Source of the DNA: an uncultured Porphyromonadaceae bacterium
GTDB taxonomy: Bacteria > Bacteroidota > Bacteroidia > Bacteroidales > Muribaculaceae
Length of the DNA: 47,217 bases
Direction of reading: 5' to 3'
NCBI GenBank assembly: GCA_947177035.1
Contig: CAMWSS010000017.1
Coordinates: forward strand, 1-47,217
Of the stretch, positions 14,694 to 23,463 are shown piece after piece. Under the pieces are notes generated by a model that was given only the letters and a program-made list of their open reading frames with translations, was not told the origin of the DNA and did not search any database. A program made the position numbers and the translations under genes. Position 1 is the first letter of the stretch, and the number at the start of each line of letters is the position of its first letter.

Positions 14694-16730
14694 ATGGCAA
14701 CACTCGAAAAAATCCGCAGCAAATCGGTGCTCTTAGTGAGCGTGATTTTCGTTGCACTTTTCCTGTTCATCATCACCATCGTCGACAATCCGCTGGGCCT
14801 GTTTCAGGATCAGACCTCGGTGGCCAGAGTCAAAGGCGAGAAAATCAATTATGAGCAGTATCAGCAGCGCGCCAACCAGATGCGCGAAACCAACCCCGAG
14901 GCCGAAGGCACCGACACCCAGGCTCTCGAGAGCCTGATCATGGAGTCGCTCTTCAACCAGGAACTCGGCAAACTCGGCATCGTCGTGACCGACCGCGAAC
15001 TGAGTGACGCTCTGGTCGGCGACAATGCCTCGCAGATGGTGACCTATCAGTTCCGTCAGCGCTTCGGCTCCTCACCCGAGGAATTTTTCCAGGCCATGAG
15101 CAACCCCGACGCCTATGGCATCCAGCCCGAACAGGCCGAGGCCATGCGTGCCGAATGGATATCGTTTGAAAACAATGTCGAGCAGATGCTCCTCGGCCAG
15201 AAGCTCTATTCGCTGCTCACCGGCACTATCCGCGCCAACAAGATCGACGCCAAGGCCATGCAGGACGAAGGCGCCACGACATACACCATCCTGGCTGCTT
15301 CGAAAAACGTGTTCAGCGTCACCGACTCGCTGACCGACGCCGACGCCAAGCAGTATTATGCCGACCACCGCGCTCAGTATCGCATCGACGAACCTTCGCG
15401 CTATGTGCGCTTCGTCAACCTCGACGTGCGTCCCTCGTCGGCCGACCAGGCCGCTGCCGTGTCAGCCTCGACCAAAGCCCTGCGCGATCTCAATGACCAG
15501 CCCGCAATGGAGGGCCTGGCCGGAAACTCGACCTTCACAGTGAGCATGGCCACCGCGGCAGCCGACGACCTCGACCGCCTCAACCAGCCCCAGCTCAAAA
15601 CTTTCCTCACCAACCCTGAAACCGAAGTGGGCAAAGCCTTGATCATCACCAACACCGCCTATGCGATGAAGGATCCGCAGATTGTCATCGCCAAGCTGCT
15701 CGGCAAAGAAAACCGCGTGAACGGCGCCACAATCAAGCAGGTGGCCATTGATCCCACTTTTGCCCCCGACACCGTGATCGCCCAGCTTAACGCCGGTGTG
15801 GCCGACGTCAAAGGTCTGGTTGGTGAAGCTCAGTCCGCTCCCATCAAATTCTCGCAGCTCCCCGCTGAAGTGGCCGACACGCTTCTGTCCATCGGCACCG
15901 GCCGCTACATTGCCCTCGGCGGCGCAAACTCCGCCATCGCTGTGGCCGTTGAAAGCTACGACGCTCCGGTTGACGTGTATGACTATGCCACCGCCACTTA
16001 CGTTGTTGAGCCTTCGAAAACAACCGTCGACGGCCTTCGTGACCGTATGCGCGCCTTCCTCGAAGTGGCCAGCTCGGCTGCCGCTTTCAATGAAGAGAAC
16101 GCCGCTGTCAACGGACTTGTCATCAACGACGCTCTTGTGACTCCGTCGTCGGCCGCAGTGGGCCGTCTGGCCGACAGCCGCGGACTTGTGGCCTGGGCCA
16201 TGGACGCCGACAAAGGCGCCGTCAGCCCGATGAACCAGGACTCGCGCAACAGCCGCATTTCGGCCGTCGCCGTTGTCGACATCTATGACAATGAATACGT
16301 GCCCCTGTCATTCCCCCAGGTGAGAAGCGAAGTCGAACTTCAGGCCCTCAACCAGAAGCGCGCCAACTCCCTCATCGCCGAATATCAGGGCAAGGGCAAC
16401 ACCGTGGCTGAATATGCCGCCGCAATGGGCGTTTCGGCCGACACTATCTCCAACGTCAACTTCTCGGGCAACAGCGCATCGCGCTTCAGCCCCCTCGCCG
16501 CCATGCGTGCCCACAAGACGGGCGACGTTGTCGGCCCTGTGCGCTGGAACACCAATGTGGTGGTCTATGAGATCCTTGACGCCAAGGAGAGCGAGATGCC
16601 TTATGACGAAGCCGCCAACATGACCAACTTCAGCAACCGCATGCAGTCGCTTGTGCTCGGTGACATGCGCTCGCTCCTGCTCGGCAACGGCAAGGTCGAG
16701 AACCGCATCCTCCGTTTCACACGTCAATAA
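14694..16730 (+). CDS. PpiD/SurA-like membrane-anchored periplasmic foldase
   Basis: A 678-aa protein with one N-terminal membrane helix (residues ~12-32) and a large periplasmic part. The segment right after the helix (VARVKGEKINYEQYQQRANQMRE ... ALESLIMESLFNQELGKLGIVVTDRELSDAL) is a SurA_N-like chaperone module. The middle and C-terminal parts match the long Bacteroidetes peptidylprolyl-isomerase family, but I cannot find a well-kept parvulin active site, so it may act mainly as a chaperone for newly exported outer-membrane proteins. It is rich in Ala, Asp and Ser with few repeats. It stands alone between its own promoter and ychF, near secG, which fits a role in export. Confidence 0.82.
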   Translation: MATLEKIRSKSVLLVSVIFVALFLFIITIVDNPLGLFQDQTSVARVKGEKINYEQYQQRANQMRETNPEAEGTDTQALESLIMESLFNQELGKLGIVVTDRELSDALVGDNASQMVTYQFRQRFGSSPEEFFQAMSNPDAYGIQPEQAEAMRAEWISFENNVEQMLLGQKLYSLLTGTIRANKIDAKAMQDEGATTYTILAASKNVFSVTDSLTDADAKQYYADHRAQYRIDEPSRYVRFVNLDVRPSSADQAAAVSASTKALRDLNDQPAMEGLAGNSTFTVSMATAAADDLDRLNQPQLKTFLTNPETEVGKALIITNTAYAMKDPQIVIAKLLGKENRVNGATIKQVAIDPTFAPDTVIAQLNAGVADVKGLVGEAQSAPIKFSQLPAEVADTLLSIGTGRYIALGGANSAIAVAVESYDAPVDVYDYATATYVVEPSKTTVDGLRDRMRAFLEVASSAAAFNEENAAVNGLVINDALVTPSSAAVGRLADSRGLVAWAMDADKGAVSPMNQDSRNSRISAVAVVDIYDNEYVPLSFPQVRSEVELQALNQKRANSLIAEYQGKGNTVAEYAAAMGVSADTISNVNFSGNSASRFSPLAAMRAHKTGDVVGPVRWNTNVVVYEILDAKESEMPYDEAANMTNFSNRMQSLVLGDMRSLLLGNGKVENRILRFTRQ

Positions 16731-16760
16731 GCATTCCCCCTAAAGGTATATAAAAAACAC

Positions 16761-16806
16761 GCAAGTGTGGAGTCTGGAATCTGAGAGTTTCAGGCTTCAC
16801 ACTTGT
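16761..16806 (+). other. Long hairpin before ychF
   Basis: Arms 16761-16776 and 16791-16806 can form a 16-bp RNA stem with three G-U pairs and a 14-base loop. It lies between the foldase stop and the ychF start. On the plus strand no T-tract follows, so it is a weak terminator candidate or a leader structure of ychF; a T-run follows only on the minus strand, where no gene ends. Confidence 0.55.
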
Positions 16807-16829
16807 CACAAAAGAAAGATTCTTCCCTT

Positions 16830-17930
16830 ATGTCACTTCAATGTGGAATTGTCGGACTCCCCAACGTGGGCAAGTCCACTCTGTTCAATTGTCTCTCCAA
16901 CGCCAAGGCCCAGTCGGCCAATTTCCCGTTCTGCACGATCGAGCCGAACGTGGGTGTGATAACCGTGCCTGACGACCGGCTCACCCGTCTGGTCGAACTC
17001 TGCCAACCGCGGTCGGTAGTGCCCGCCACGGTGGAGATCGTCGACATTGCCGGCCTGGTGAAGGGTGCCTCCAAAGGCGAAGGCCTCGGCAACAAATTTC
17101 TTGCCAATATCCGCGAGACGGACGCGATTCTCCACGTGCTCCGCTGCTTCGACAATGACAATATCACCCATGTGGACGGATCGGTCGACCCTGTCAGAGA
17201 CAAAGAGATAATCGACTATGAGCTTCAGATCAAAGACCTCGAGACGGTGGACGCCCGCCTGGCCAAGACAATGAAGCAGGCCGCCACCGGCGACAAGACG
17301 GCCCGCATGCAGGCCGACGTGCTCGCGCGCGTCAAAGAGGCGCTTGAGGCCGGCCATGCCGCGCGTTCGGTGCAGTTCGACACCCCCGACGAACAGAAAT
17401 TCTTCCGCGAACTGTTCCTGCTCACCGCCAAGCCTGTGCTTTACGTGTGCAACGTCGATGACTCGGCCGCCGCTTCGGGCAACGCCTATGTCGACGCCGT
17501 GCGCAAGGCCGTTGAAAACGAAGGCGCCGGAATCCTTGTCGTGGCTGCTCAGACCGAAAGCGAGATCGCCGAACTCGACACCTGGGAAGAGCGTCAGGAG
17601 TTCCTGGCCGAAATCGGACTCGAGGAATCGGGTGTGTCGCGACTGATACGCGCCGCCTATGCTCTGCTTGATCTCCAGACATATTTCACCGCCGGCCCTG
17701 ACGAAGTGCGCGCCTGGACGTTTATCCGAGGCAGCAAGGCACCGAAATGCGCCGGAATAATCCACACCGATTTTGAAAAAGGTTTCATTCGCGCCGAGGT
17801 GATCAAATATGACGATTATGTGACCCTTGGATCGGAAGCCGCCGTGAAGGAGGCCGGAAAAATGGGCGTGGAAGGCAAGGAATATGTTGTGCAGGACGGC
17901 GACATAATGCACTTCAGATTCAACGTGTGA
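16830..17930 (+). CDS. ychF: YchF (Obg-like ATPase 1 family P-loop protein)
   Basis: A cytosolic P-loop NTPase of the OLA1/YchF family that prefers ATP and binds ribosomes. The ATG at 16830 gives 366 aa, the standard length, starting MSLQCGIVGLPNVGKST with the G1 loop at residues 9-16. DIAGLVKGASKGEGLGNKF is the G3/switch region, and a coiled-coil insertion (~130-200) precedes the C-terminal TGS domain (FIRGSKAPKCAGIIHTDFEKGF). Frames extending upstream use a TTG and enter the hairpin. It is followed closely by the DUF1460 gene, and the two may be cotranscribed. Confidence 0.97.
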   Translation: MSLQCGIVGLPNVGKSTLFNCLSNAKAQSANFPFCTIEPNVGVITVPDDRLTRLVELCQPRSVVPATVEIVDIAGLVKGASKGEGLGNKFLANIRETDAILHVLRCFDNDNITHVDGSVDPVRDKEIIDYELQIKDLETVDARLAKTMKQAATGDKTARMQADVLARVKEALEAGHAARSVQFDTPDEQKFFRELFLLTAKPVLYVCNVDDSAAASGNAYVDAVRKAVENEGAGILVVAAQTESEIAELDTWEERQEFLAEIGLEESGVSRLIRAAYALLDLQTYFTAGPDEVRAWTFIRGSKAPKCAGIIHTDFEKGFIRAEVIKYDDYVTLGSEAAVKEAGKMGVEGKEYVVQDGDIMHFRFNV

Positions 17931-17932
17931 AA

Positions 17933-18796
17933 ATGAAAACTCTCCGCCATCTCATTGCGGCGACGGCGCTCACTGCGGCTTTTGCGGCCCAGGGGGCGCC
18001 GTGCGTGCGTTTTCACGATGCCGCCGCCGACACTCTCGCAATCAACTCCCGGCTGATCGATGCTTCGCGCATAGCCTCTGCCCCTGAGAGGATGGTGATG
18101 CTTGCACGGAGCTTCGACGGCACTCCCTATGTCGGCGGGACGCTCGACGGCGACTCGACCGAGTGTCTGACCATCAACCTCGCTCAGCTCGACTGCACCA
18201 CCTTTGTCGAGACCGTGGTCGCTCTCTGCAACACCGCCGCCGACCGCCGTGTGTCGTGGCGCGACTTTCTCGGCGCTCTCGAGTCAATACGTTACCGCTC
18301 GGGCGAGCTGACGGACTATGCCTCGCGCCTGCACTATATCTCTGACTGGGCGCTCGACAATATTCACCGCGGAAATTTCCGTGAGGTAACCGGCATGATC
18401 TCTGGCTCGACCGGACTCACCCGGTCGCTCGACTATATGTCGACCCACGCCGGATCATACCCCCGTCTGGCCGATCCTGGCCAGCTTGAGCGAATCAAGG
18501 CGGTGGAGCGCAATCTGAAGAACCACAGGTTCAACTATGTCAGGTCTTCCGATGCCGGAAAGCGCGAGTTTGCCGATGCCGTCCGTCCTGGCGACATCAT
18601 CGCCTTCGTCACCCGCACCAAGGGACTCGACGTTACCCATGTGGCCATTGTTGACCATGTGGCCGACGGTCACGTCCGCCTGATCCACGCCTCATCGGCC
18701 GCGGGCAAGGTGCTGGTCGATCCGCTTCCGCTGGCCACCTATCTCAAGCGCCGTCCGTCGGTGATGGGAGTGCGCGTTTTCCGCACAGTGCGCTGA
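17933..18796 (+). CDS. DUF1460 N-acetylmuramoyl-L-alanine amidase-like protein
   Basis: A 287-aa exported protein of the DUF1460 family (PF07313), a Cys-His cell-wall hydrolase family common in Bacteroidetes. The ATG at 17933, 2 bases after the ychF stop, gives a signal peptide cleaved near AAQGAP; a GTG at 17927 is an alternative. The likely catalytic Cys is Cys88 in QLDCTTFVE, the His is in DVTHVAIVDH (~residues 228-237), and a PYVGGTLDG substrate loop lies near residue 66. It probably cuts peptidoglycan stem peptides in the periplasm. Its last 53 bases overlap the end of the convergent glycosyltransferase gene. Confidence 0.88.
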   Translation: MKTLRHLIAATALTAAFAAQGAPCVRFHDAAADTLAINSRLIDASRIASAPERMVMLARSFDGTPYVGGTLDGDSTECLTINLAQLDCTTFVETVVALCNTAADRRVSWRDFLGALESIRYRSGELTDYASRLHYISDWALDNIHRGNFREVTGMISGSTGLTRSLDYMSTHAGSYPRLADPGQLERIKAVERNLKNHRFNYVRSSDAGKREFADAVRPGDIIAFVTRTKGLDVTHVAIVDHVADGHVRLIHASSAAGKVLVDPLPLATYLKRRPSVMGVRVFRTVR

Positions 18797-19715
18797 GCCG
18801 GTGGAGCAGATGGCGCAGGCGGGATTTCATGGTGGGGCGCAGGCCGATGGCGCGGCGGACTGACTCGAGTTCGTGGAGCATGCGGCTGTTGCCTGACAGG
18901 ATGGCGAGATAGAGCGCCCAGGAGTGTAAGCGGCGCAGTCCGCCTGCTATTTCGCTGATAGCTACTCCGTATTTTCGCGCCAGCATGCCAGTGAGTTCGA
19001 GCGAGTTGCGATAGAATCCGGCGGCGCGGGCGGCGCGGGCCGGATTGCTGACGGAATCACCGCCCACCGAGTAGTCGAGCGTCACGCTTCGCTCGTATCC
19101 GAACGGATGAGACGCCGCAAGCGCTGCGATGACGGATATGTCTTCGGCACACCGCCCGCGGAACAGGGCCTTGTCGGCTTCATATTCAGTCATCATCATG
19201 GCGCGCCTGTAGGTGGCTGTGCAGAGATGCACCGGCCAAGGGGAGTCGTGGCGCAGCACGCGCAGCAGCACTTCGCGCCCGGGCGTTATTTTGCCGAAAT
19301 CCATTATTGTGGCCTCGCCGGTTTCTCCGGTGGAGGCGTTGACCGGGCGCCAGGCCGAGTGGACCAGCGCCACTTCGGGGTGTGATTCCAGAAAACGCAC
19401 CTGACGTTGCATTTTCAGCGGGTCGCTCCAGCGGTCGTCGCCCGCGCAGTCGGCGATGAACTCGCCGCTTGCCGCTTCAAGGCAGTCGAAATAATTGTCG
19501 GCCACTCCTTTGTTTGGCGCCTGGGGCATGATGCGCAGTCGGTCGGGATGGCGCTGTTGATATTGAGTGCAGATCTGTCGGGTGCGGTCGGTCGACGCGT
19601 CGTCGCCGACAATGATCTCATAGTCGAAATCGACCTGCTGGGCCAGGATCGAGTCAAGTGTTCGTGAAATTGTGTCTTCCTGATTGTAGGTCAGGACTAT
19701 TACTGAGACTTTCAT
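18744..19715 (-). CDS. Family 2 glycosyltransferase
   Basis: A 323-aa GT2 enzyme with the GT-A fold. The N-terminus MKVSVIVLTYNQEDTISRTL is the nucleotide-sugar binding start, followed by VGDDASTDRT (~37-46), GEFIADCAGDDRWSDP (about 85-100, with the metal-binding DD) and an acceptor region with CAEDISVIAAL (~190). No membrane helix is seen. It is the last of four genes in the minus-strand rlmN-glycosyltransferase operon and its start overlaps the GT4 stop by 4 bases. The 3' end overlaps the amidase gene tail to tail. Sugar and acceptor cannot be told; a surface glycan or protein glycosylation are possible. Confidence 0.9.
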   Translation of the reverse strand: MKVSVIVLTYNQEDTISRTLDSILAQQVDFDYEIIVGDDASTDRTRQICTQYQQRHPDRLRIMPQAPNKGVADNYFDCLEAASGEFIADCAGDDRWSDPLKMQRQVRFLESHPEVALVHSAWRPVNASTGETGEATIMDFGKITPGREVLLRVLRHDSPWPVHLCTATYRRAMMMTEYEADKALFRGRCAEDISVIAALAASHPFGYERSVTLDYSVGGDSVSNPARAARAAGFYRNSLELTGMLARKYGVAISEIAGGLRRLHSWALYLAILSGNSRMLHELESVRRAIGLRPTMKSRLRHLLHRLSALCGKRALPSPTDGA

Positions 19716-20935
19716 GGCAACATATTTCTGATCTCATGAGCGAATTCTCTCCGGAGCCGGCTGGCGTCGAAATTTTCGGCCCATCGCATCCTGGCCTCCG
19801 GTCTCATCTGCGGCAGGCGCGGCATCGCTTCGTCGAGCCGCCTGGCGAATTCTTCGGGCGTGGGGTCGGGCGAGAGCAGCACTCCGGTGCGGTCGTTGAT
19901 CGTTTCGGGCAGACCTCCAACGTCGGTGGCCATGACCGGCACTCCATATGCCATTGACTCGCAGGCGGCCAGGCCGAGTCCTTCGCTTCGGCTGAGCATG
20001 GCGGTGATGTCGACGTGGCGCGTGGCGAGCAGCCGGTGCACTTCGGCGTTGGGCAACGCCCCAGTCAGTTCTATTGTGAGGTTGGCTGGCGCTTTGGCGG
20101 CCTCGCGGCGCAGGGTGTCCGTCAGCGGGCCGTCGCCGACGTGAATCCAGCTGACCTGTCGCGAGGGGTGAGTTCCGGCCCAGTGGCACAAGCACCGGCA
20201 GAGCAGGTCGACGCGCTTTTCGGGCGCGACGCGGGCTATGCTCATCAGCGTGAACGCGCTGTCGCCGCCGGCGGCGGCAGGAGGGTTGATGCCGACGGGG
20301 GGTGCGGAGCCGAGCCGCCGGGAGTGGATTTTTGCGGCATATTCCGGGTAGTCGGTCCTGATATAATCTGTTCCGAAGTCCGACACCGGGAAGCAGGCTG
20401 CCATCCGCGCGAGAGCCGCTTGCCGCCAGCTGTGGCTGAGAAACGGATTTTCGGAGTCATAGATGTCATAACCGTGTGCCCGGGTGATGAATTTCGCTCC
20501 TTTGATTCCGGCCAGAGCGGCGGTGTGATAGTCAAACCAGAAAGAGTAGAAAAGCGTGTCGGTCAGATCGAGCGAATGGCGCCTGACCAGCTTGCGGATC
20601 TGGCGGCGATAGTGGCGGGCATAGGCCGAGAATGCCAGTGCGGCCAGGGCCTGTCGCGGCGAGTGGATGAAGCTGCGGTCGGCCCATATGTGTCGCCAGG
20701 TCTCGGGCCAGAGCAGGGCGGCTGCTTTGTCGGTCGGCGATGGCCGGCGGGTGAGAAATGAGAGGTCGGCCGTCACGTTTGGCGGAAGCGGATGCTGAGG
20801 CCCCCGGTCGAGCACCGGGACTATGATGACGCGGTCGAACTCTGCGGCCAGCGCGTCGATTTCCGGGCCGACGAAGCTCGGTTCGGTCTGGCCCCCCAGA
20901 GGGTATGATTCGGTGAGAAGGACGAGGGTGCTCAT
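19712..20935 (-). CDS. Family 4 (GT-B) glycosyltransferase
   Basis: A 407-aa retaining glycosyltransferase of the GT4 family. The C-terminal half carries the nucleotide-sugar binding pattern VAPEKRVDLL, then the EX7E motif in SRSEGLGLAACESMAYG (~315-331) and PVMATDVGGLPETI. The N-terminal half, LLTESYPLGGQTEPSFVGPEI, is the acceptor-binding lobe. The sequence is cytosolic without membrane helices. It lies 18 bases after the upstream GT2 gene and overlaps the downstream GT2 by 4 bases. It probably adds a sugar to a lipid-linked glycan along with its neighbours; the exact product is unknown. Confidence 0.92.
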   Translation of the reverse strand: MSTLVLLTESYPLGGQTEPSFVGPEIDALAAEFDRVIIVPVLDRGPQHPLPPNVTADLSFLTRRPSPTDKAAALLWPETWRHIWADRSFIHSPRQALAALAFSAYARHYRRQIRKLVRRHSLDLTDTLFYSFWFDYHTAALAGIKGAKFITRAHGYDIYDSENPFLSHSWRQAALARMAACFPVSDFGTDYIRTDYPEYAAKIHSRRLGSAPPVGINPPAAAGGDSAFTLMSIARVAPEKRVDLLCRCLCHWAGTHPSRQVSWIHVGDGPLTDTLRREAAKAPANLTIELTGALPNAEVHRLLATRHVDITAMLSRSEGLGLAACESMAYGVPVMATDVGGLPETINDRTGVLLSPDPTPEEFARRLDEAMPRLPQMRPEARMRWAENFDASRLRREFAHEIRNMLP

Positions 20936-20953
20936 GTTGCCAGCGATAAAGGT

Positions 20954-21847
20954 TCAGCGTAACAGATTGGCGATAATGGCCACTCCGCGGCCTCCTGCGG
21001 CCACATAGCGGCAGATGGCGCGCATCAGCAGTGGGCGGTGGCGTATGGTGGCGAGCAGGGCTTCGGCGGCTTCGGTGGCGCCTTCGCGCCGGTAGTTTCC
21101 GGCCAATATCGCGCGCCGGTAGTCCACGAGCGGGGCCAGTTCAGGTCTCGATGCCCGCAGGTCGGTTTCGATGCGGTCAAGAGATTTTTCCCATATCCCC
21201 GCCTTGTGGCTGAAGCTCGTGCCGGTAATTGATTCCGCGCCCGAGATGTTGCGTCCGGGCTGGCGCATCGGCAGCCACACGGGGGTGTTGCGCAGAGCCA
21301 GACGTATGCCCATCTCGAGGTCGTTCCAAGCAGGCAGCTCCTCGTCCCATCCGCCGGCGCGTCTGACTTCGTCGGCCAGCACGACGGTGCGCATCGTGGC
21401 CAGGCAGGCATGAAACAGATGATTGATCACGGGGTCGCCATTTTTTCGGTAGGCCATCATGCTGATCCGGCCGTCGATGCTCTGGTGCTCGATGTCGAAA
21501 GTGGCGAGCGGCGGCATGTTTTCGCGCTTCAGCCCCTCGGTGATGTCTTCAATCATTGTTGGCGACATGGTGTCGTCGCTGTCAAAAAAGTAGACATATG
21601 GCGTGTTGACTTCGGCGAGACCGCGGTTGCGGGCGGCAGCCGCTCCTGGGCGCGGTTCGCTGGCAATGACCACGTTCTCCCTGCCGTCGGCCCATTGCCG
21701 GAGCACCTGCATGGTGTTGTCGGTCGAACCGTTGTCGACCAGCACCACTTTTGCCGGAGCAACGCTCTGGGCGTCGATCGAGGCGAGAGTCCGCCCGACG
21801 ATGCCGGCGCGGTTGCGCACGGGGATCACTACCGTCAGCAGGTTCAT
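20954..21847 (-). CDS. Family 2 glycosyltransferase
   Basis: A 297-aa GT2 enzyme starting MNLLTVVIPVRNRAGIVGRT. Motifs are VLVDNGSTDNT (~35-45), PGAAAARNRGL (~68-78) and VYFFDSDDTMSP (~89-100), the metal-binding acidic cluster. The catalytic base region (WDEELPAWNDLEMGIRL) lies near residues 170-186. It overlaps rlmN by 4 bases (ATGA type), so it is coupled to a housekeeping gene, and leads the glycosyltransferase trio. Substrate unknown. Confidence 0.91.
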   Translation of the reverse strand: MNLLTVVIPVRNRAGIVGRTLASIDAQSVAPAKVVLVDNGSTDNTMQVLRQWADGRENVVIASEPRPGAAAARNRGLAEVNTPYVYFFDSDDTMSPTMIEDITEGLKRENMPPLATFDIEHQSIDGRISMMAYRKNGDPVINHLFHACLATMRTVVLADEVRRAGGWDEELPAWNDLEMGIRLALRNTPVWLPMRQPGRNISGAESITGTSFSHKAGIWEKSLDRIETDLRASRPELAPLVDYRRAILAGNYRREGATEAAEALLATIRHRPLLMRAICRYVAAGGRGVAIIANLLR

Positions 21848-22893
21848 TGTTTGCGGGCCTCTCCGGCCAGCATTCCGCAGGCCGCTTGAATGTCTTCTCC
21901 GCGCGATGCGCGGATTGTGGCGGTGATTCCCAGCTCGTTGAGCCTGTCGCGAAAAGCTGTCATCGTTTCTTCGGGCGCAGTGTGCAGGTCGGAATCAGGC
22001 AGCGAGTGGTAGCGGATCAGGTTCACGCGGCAGTCAAGTCCGCGGAGCAGGCGTCCGAGCGCGTCGGCGTGGCGTCTGTCGTCGTTGAGTCCGCGCCAGA
22101 TGATGTATTCAAACGAGAGCCGGCGCTGGTGGGCGAAGTCATAGTTTCGCAGCAGTTCGATCACTCTGACGATCGGGTAGGCGCGTTCCACCGGCATCAG
22201 GCTCTCGCGTTCGGCGGAGTAGGGCGAGTGGATGCTGATGGCCACGTGCACCTTGGTCTGTTCGATCAGAGTGCGGAGTTCCTGGAGCTTTCCGATGCTC
22301 GACACCGTGATGCGCTTTGGGCTCCATGCCAGGCCCCACGGGGCCGTTAGGATCTGGATTGCCTTCATCACCTCCGGCAGATTGTCCATCGGTTCGCCCA
22401 TGCCCATGAACACCAGGTTGGTGAGCTGATCGCTGTCGTCGACCGACAGCACCTGGTTGATTATGGCCGAGGCCGGCAACTGGCCGTGAAAGCCCTGCCG
22501 TCCGGTCATGCAGAACCGGCAGCCCATGCGGCATCCGGCCTGCGACGACACGCAGAGCGTGGCGCGGTCGCGGTCGGGGATGAACACTGCTTCCACGTCG
22601 CGGCCTCCGGCGCCGTCAAACAGATATTTCACCGTGCCGTCAGTGCTGCGCGCCGCAGCTTTCGGGGCCTGTCGGCCGACGCAGTATGACTGCTCCAGTC
22701 GTTCGCGTCCGCGTTTGCTCAGATCGGTCATCTGGCCGATTTCCGTGGCCCGCTTCTCATAGAGCCATCTTGCCATCTGTCCTGCGGCGAAAGCCGGCAG
22801 GCCGCATTCGGCGGCCACCGCCCGCAGCTCTTCCAGAGTCAAGCCGATCAGCGGCTTGCGCCCGGATGCTGGTGTTGAATTTGTCATCGTCAT
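21844..22893 (-). CDS. rlmN: RlmN, dual-specificity 23S rRNA/tRNA adenine C2-methyltransferase
   Basis: Radical SAM methyltransferase that methylates C2 of A2503 in 23S rRNA and A37 of some tRNAs. The start at ATG 22893 (or 22887) gives 349 aa; longer frames cross the divergent promoter region. The radical SAM cluster cysteines are Cys121, Cys125 and Cys128 in GCRMGCRFC. The methyl-carrying cysteine is expected at Cys339 in IQAACGM, with Cys114 (TLCVSSQ) equivalent to E. coli Cys118. FMGMGEP is the SAM-binding GGE-like motif. It is first in an operon with three glycosyltransferases, an unusual pairing that may only reflect shared promoter use. Confidence 0.96.
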   Translation of the reverse strand: MTMTNSTPASGRKPLIGLTLEELRAVAAECGLPAFAAGQMARWLYEKRATEIGQMTDLSKRGRERLEQSYCVGRQAPKAAARSTDGTVKYLFDGAGGRDVEAVFIPDRDRATLCVSSQAGCRMGCRFCMTGRQGFHGQLPASAIINQVLSVDDSDQLTNLVFMGMGEPMDNLPEVMKAIQILTAPWGLAWSPKRITVSSIGKLQELRTLIEQTKVHVAISIHSPYSAERESLMPVERAYPIVRVIELLRNYDFAHQRRLSFEYIIWRGLNDDRRHADALGRLLRGLDCRVNLIRYHSLPDSDLHTAPEETMTAFRDRLNELGITATIRASRGEDIQAACGMLAGEARKQ

Positions 22894-22905
22894 TTTTGTT
22901 TTTTG

Positions 22906-22913
22906 CAAAATTA
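22906..22913 (-). promoter_or_regulatory. -7 element of rlmN
   Basis: TAATTTTG read on the minus strand (22913-22906) matches TAnnTTTG and ends 12 bases before the ATG at 22893. No good -33 TTTG is visible. It is back to back with the phosphatase promoter, whose box is 22 bases away on the other strand. Confidence 0.55.
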
Positions 22914-22935
22914 CGAATTTATTGTCAGAATTGCA

Positions 22936-22943
22936 TAACTTTG
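22936..22943 (+). promoter_or_regulatory. -7 element of the tyrosine phosphatase gene
   Basis: TAACTTTG matches TAnnTTTG and ends only 5 bases before the ATG at 22949, so the mRNA is predicted to be nearly leaderless. No TTTG is seen at the normal upstream spacing. Confidence 0.6.
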
Positions 22944-22948
22944 TAGTC

Positions 22949-23419
22949 ATGGATAAGACGAAAATACTGTTTGTTTGCCTCGGCAACATCTGTCGCTCTC
23001 CGGCTGCCGAGGAGGTGATGCGTTCTCTGGTGGCCGAACGTGGTCTTGACGCGATGTTCGAGCTTGATTCGGCCGGCATAAGCGGCTATCACAGCGGCGA
23101 GCTGCCCGACAAGCGGATGCGTGTCCACGCGCTCAGGCGCGGCTATGGGCTGACTCATCGCAGCCGGCAGGTCTCGGCGGTTGATTTTCCTGACTTCGAT
23201 CTGATAATCGGGATGGACGCGGCCAATCTTTCGGCCTTGCGCGGAATGGCTCCGTCGGTCGAGGATGCCCGCAAGATTCATGCCATGGCCGAGTATTTTC
23301 CTGAAGGCTGTGCTTATGACCACGTGCCTGATCCTTATTATGAAGGTGCGGAGGGTTTTGAGCTTGTGCTCGATCTGCTTGAAGACTCCTGCCGCCGCCT
23401 GCTCGACTCTCTTTCCTGA
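22949..23419 (+). CDS. Low-molecular-weight protein tyrosine phosphatase
   Basis: A 156-aa cytosolic phosphatase. The P-loop C-X5-R-S is CLGNICRS with nucleophile Cys10 and Arg16 close to the N-terminus, and the general-acid loop is VPDPYY with Asp128, which fits the family's usual length and spacing. The start at ATG 22949 places Cys10 at the expected position. A frame beginning further upstream would cross the promoter. Members dephosphorylate tyrosine kinases that control capsule and exopolysaccharide, which would suit the nearby glycosyltransferases, but no such kinase is in the window. Confidence 0.95.
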   Translation: MDKTKILFVCLGNICRSPAAEEVMRSLVAERGLDAMFELDSAGISGYHSGELPDKRMRVHALRRGYGLTHRSRQVSAVDFPDFDLIIGMDAANLSALRGMAPSVEDARKIHAMAEYFPEGCAYDHVPDPYYEGAEGFELVLDLLEDSCRRLLDSLS

Positions 23420-23463
23420 GTGCGTCGCAATTTTTGGCCGCCGCAGTGCGTTATTATGTCAGA

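Noticed and set aside
22914-22935. Small gene in the rlmN-phosphatase gap
   Set aside because: The gap is fully used by two divergent promoters and holds no open frame of note.
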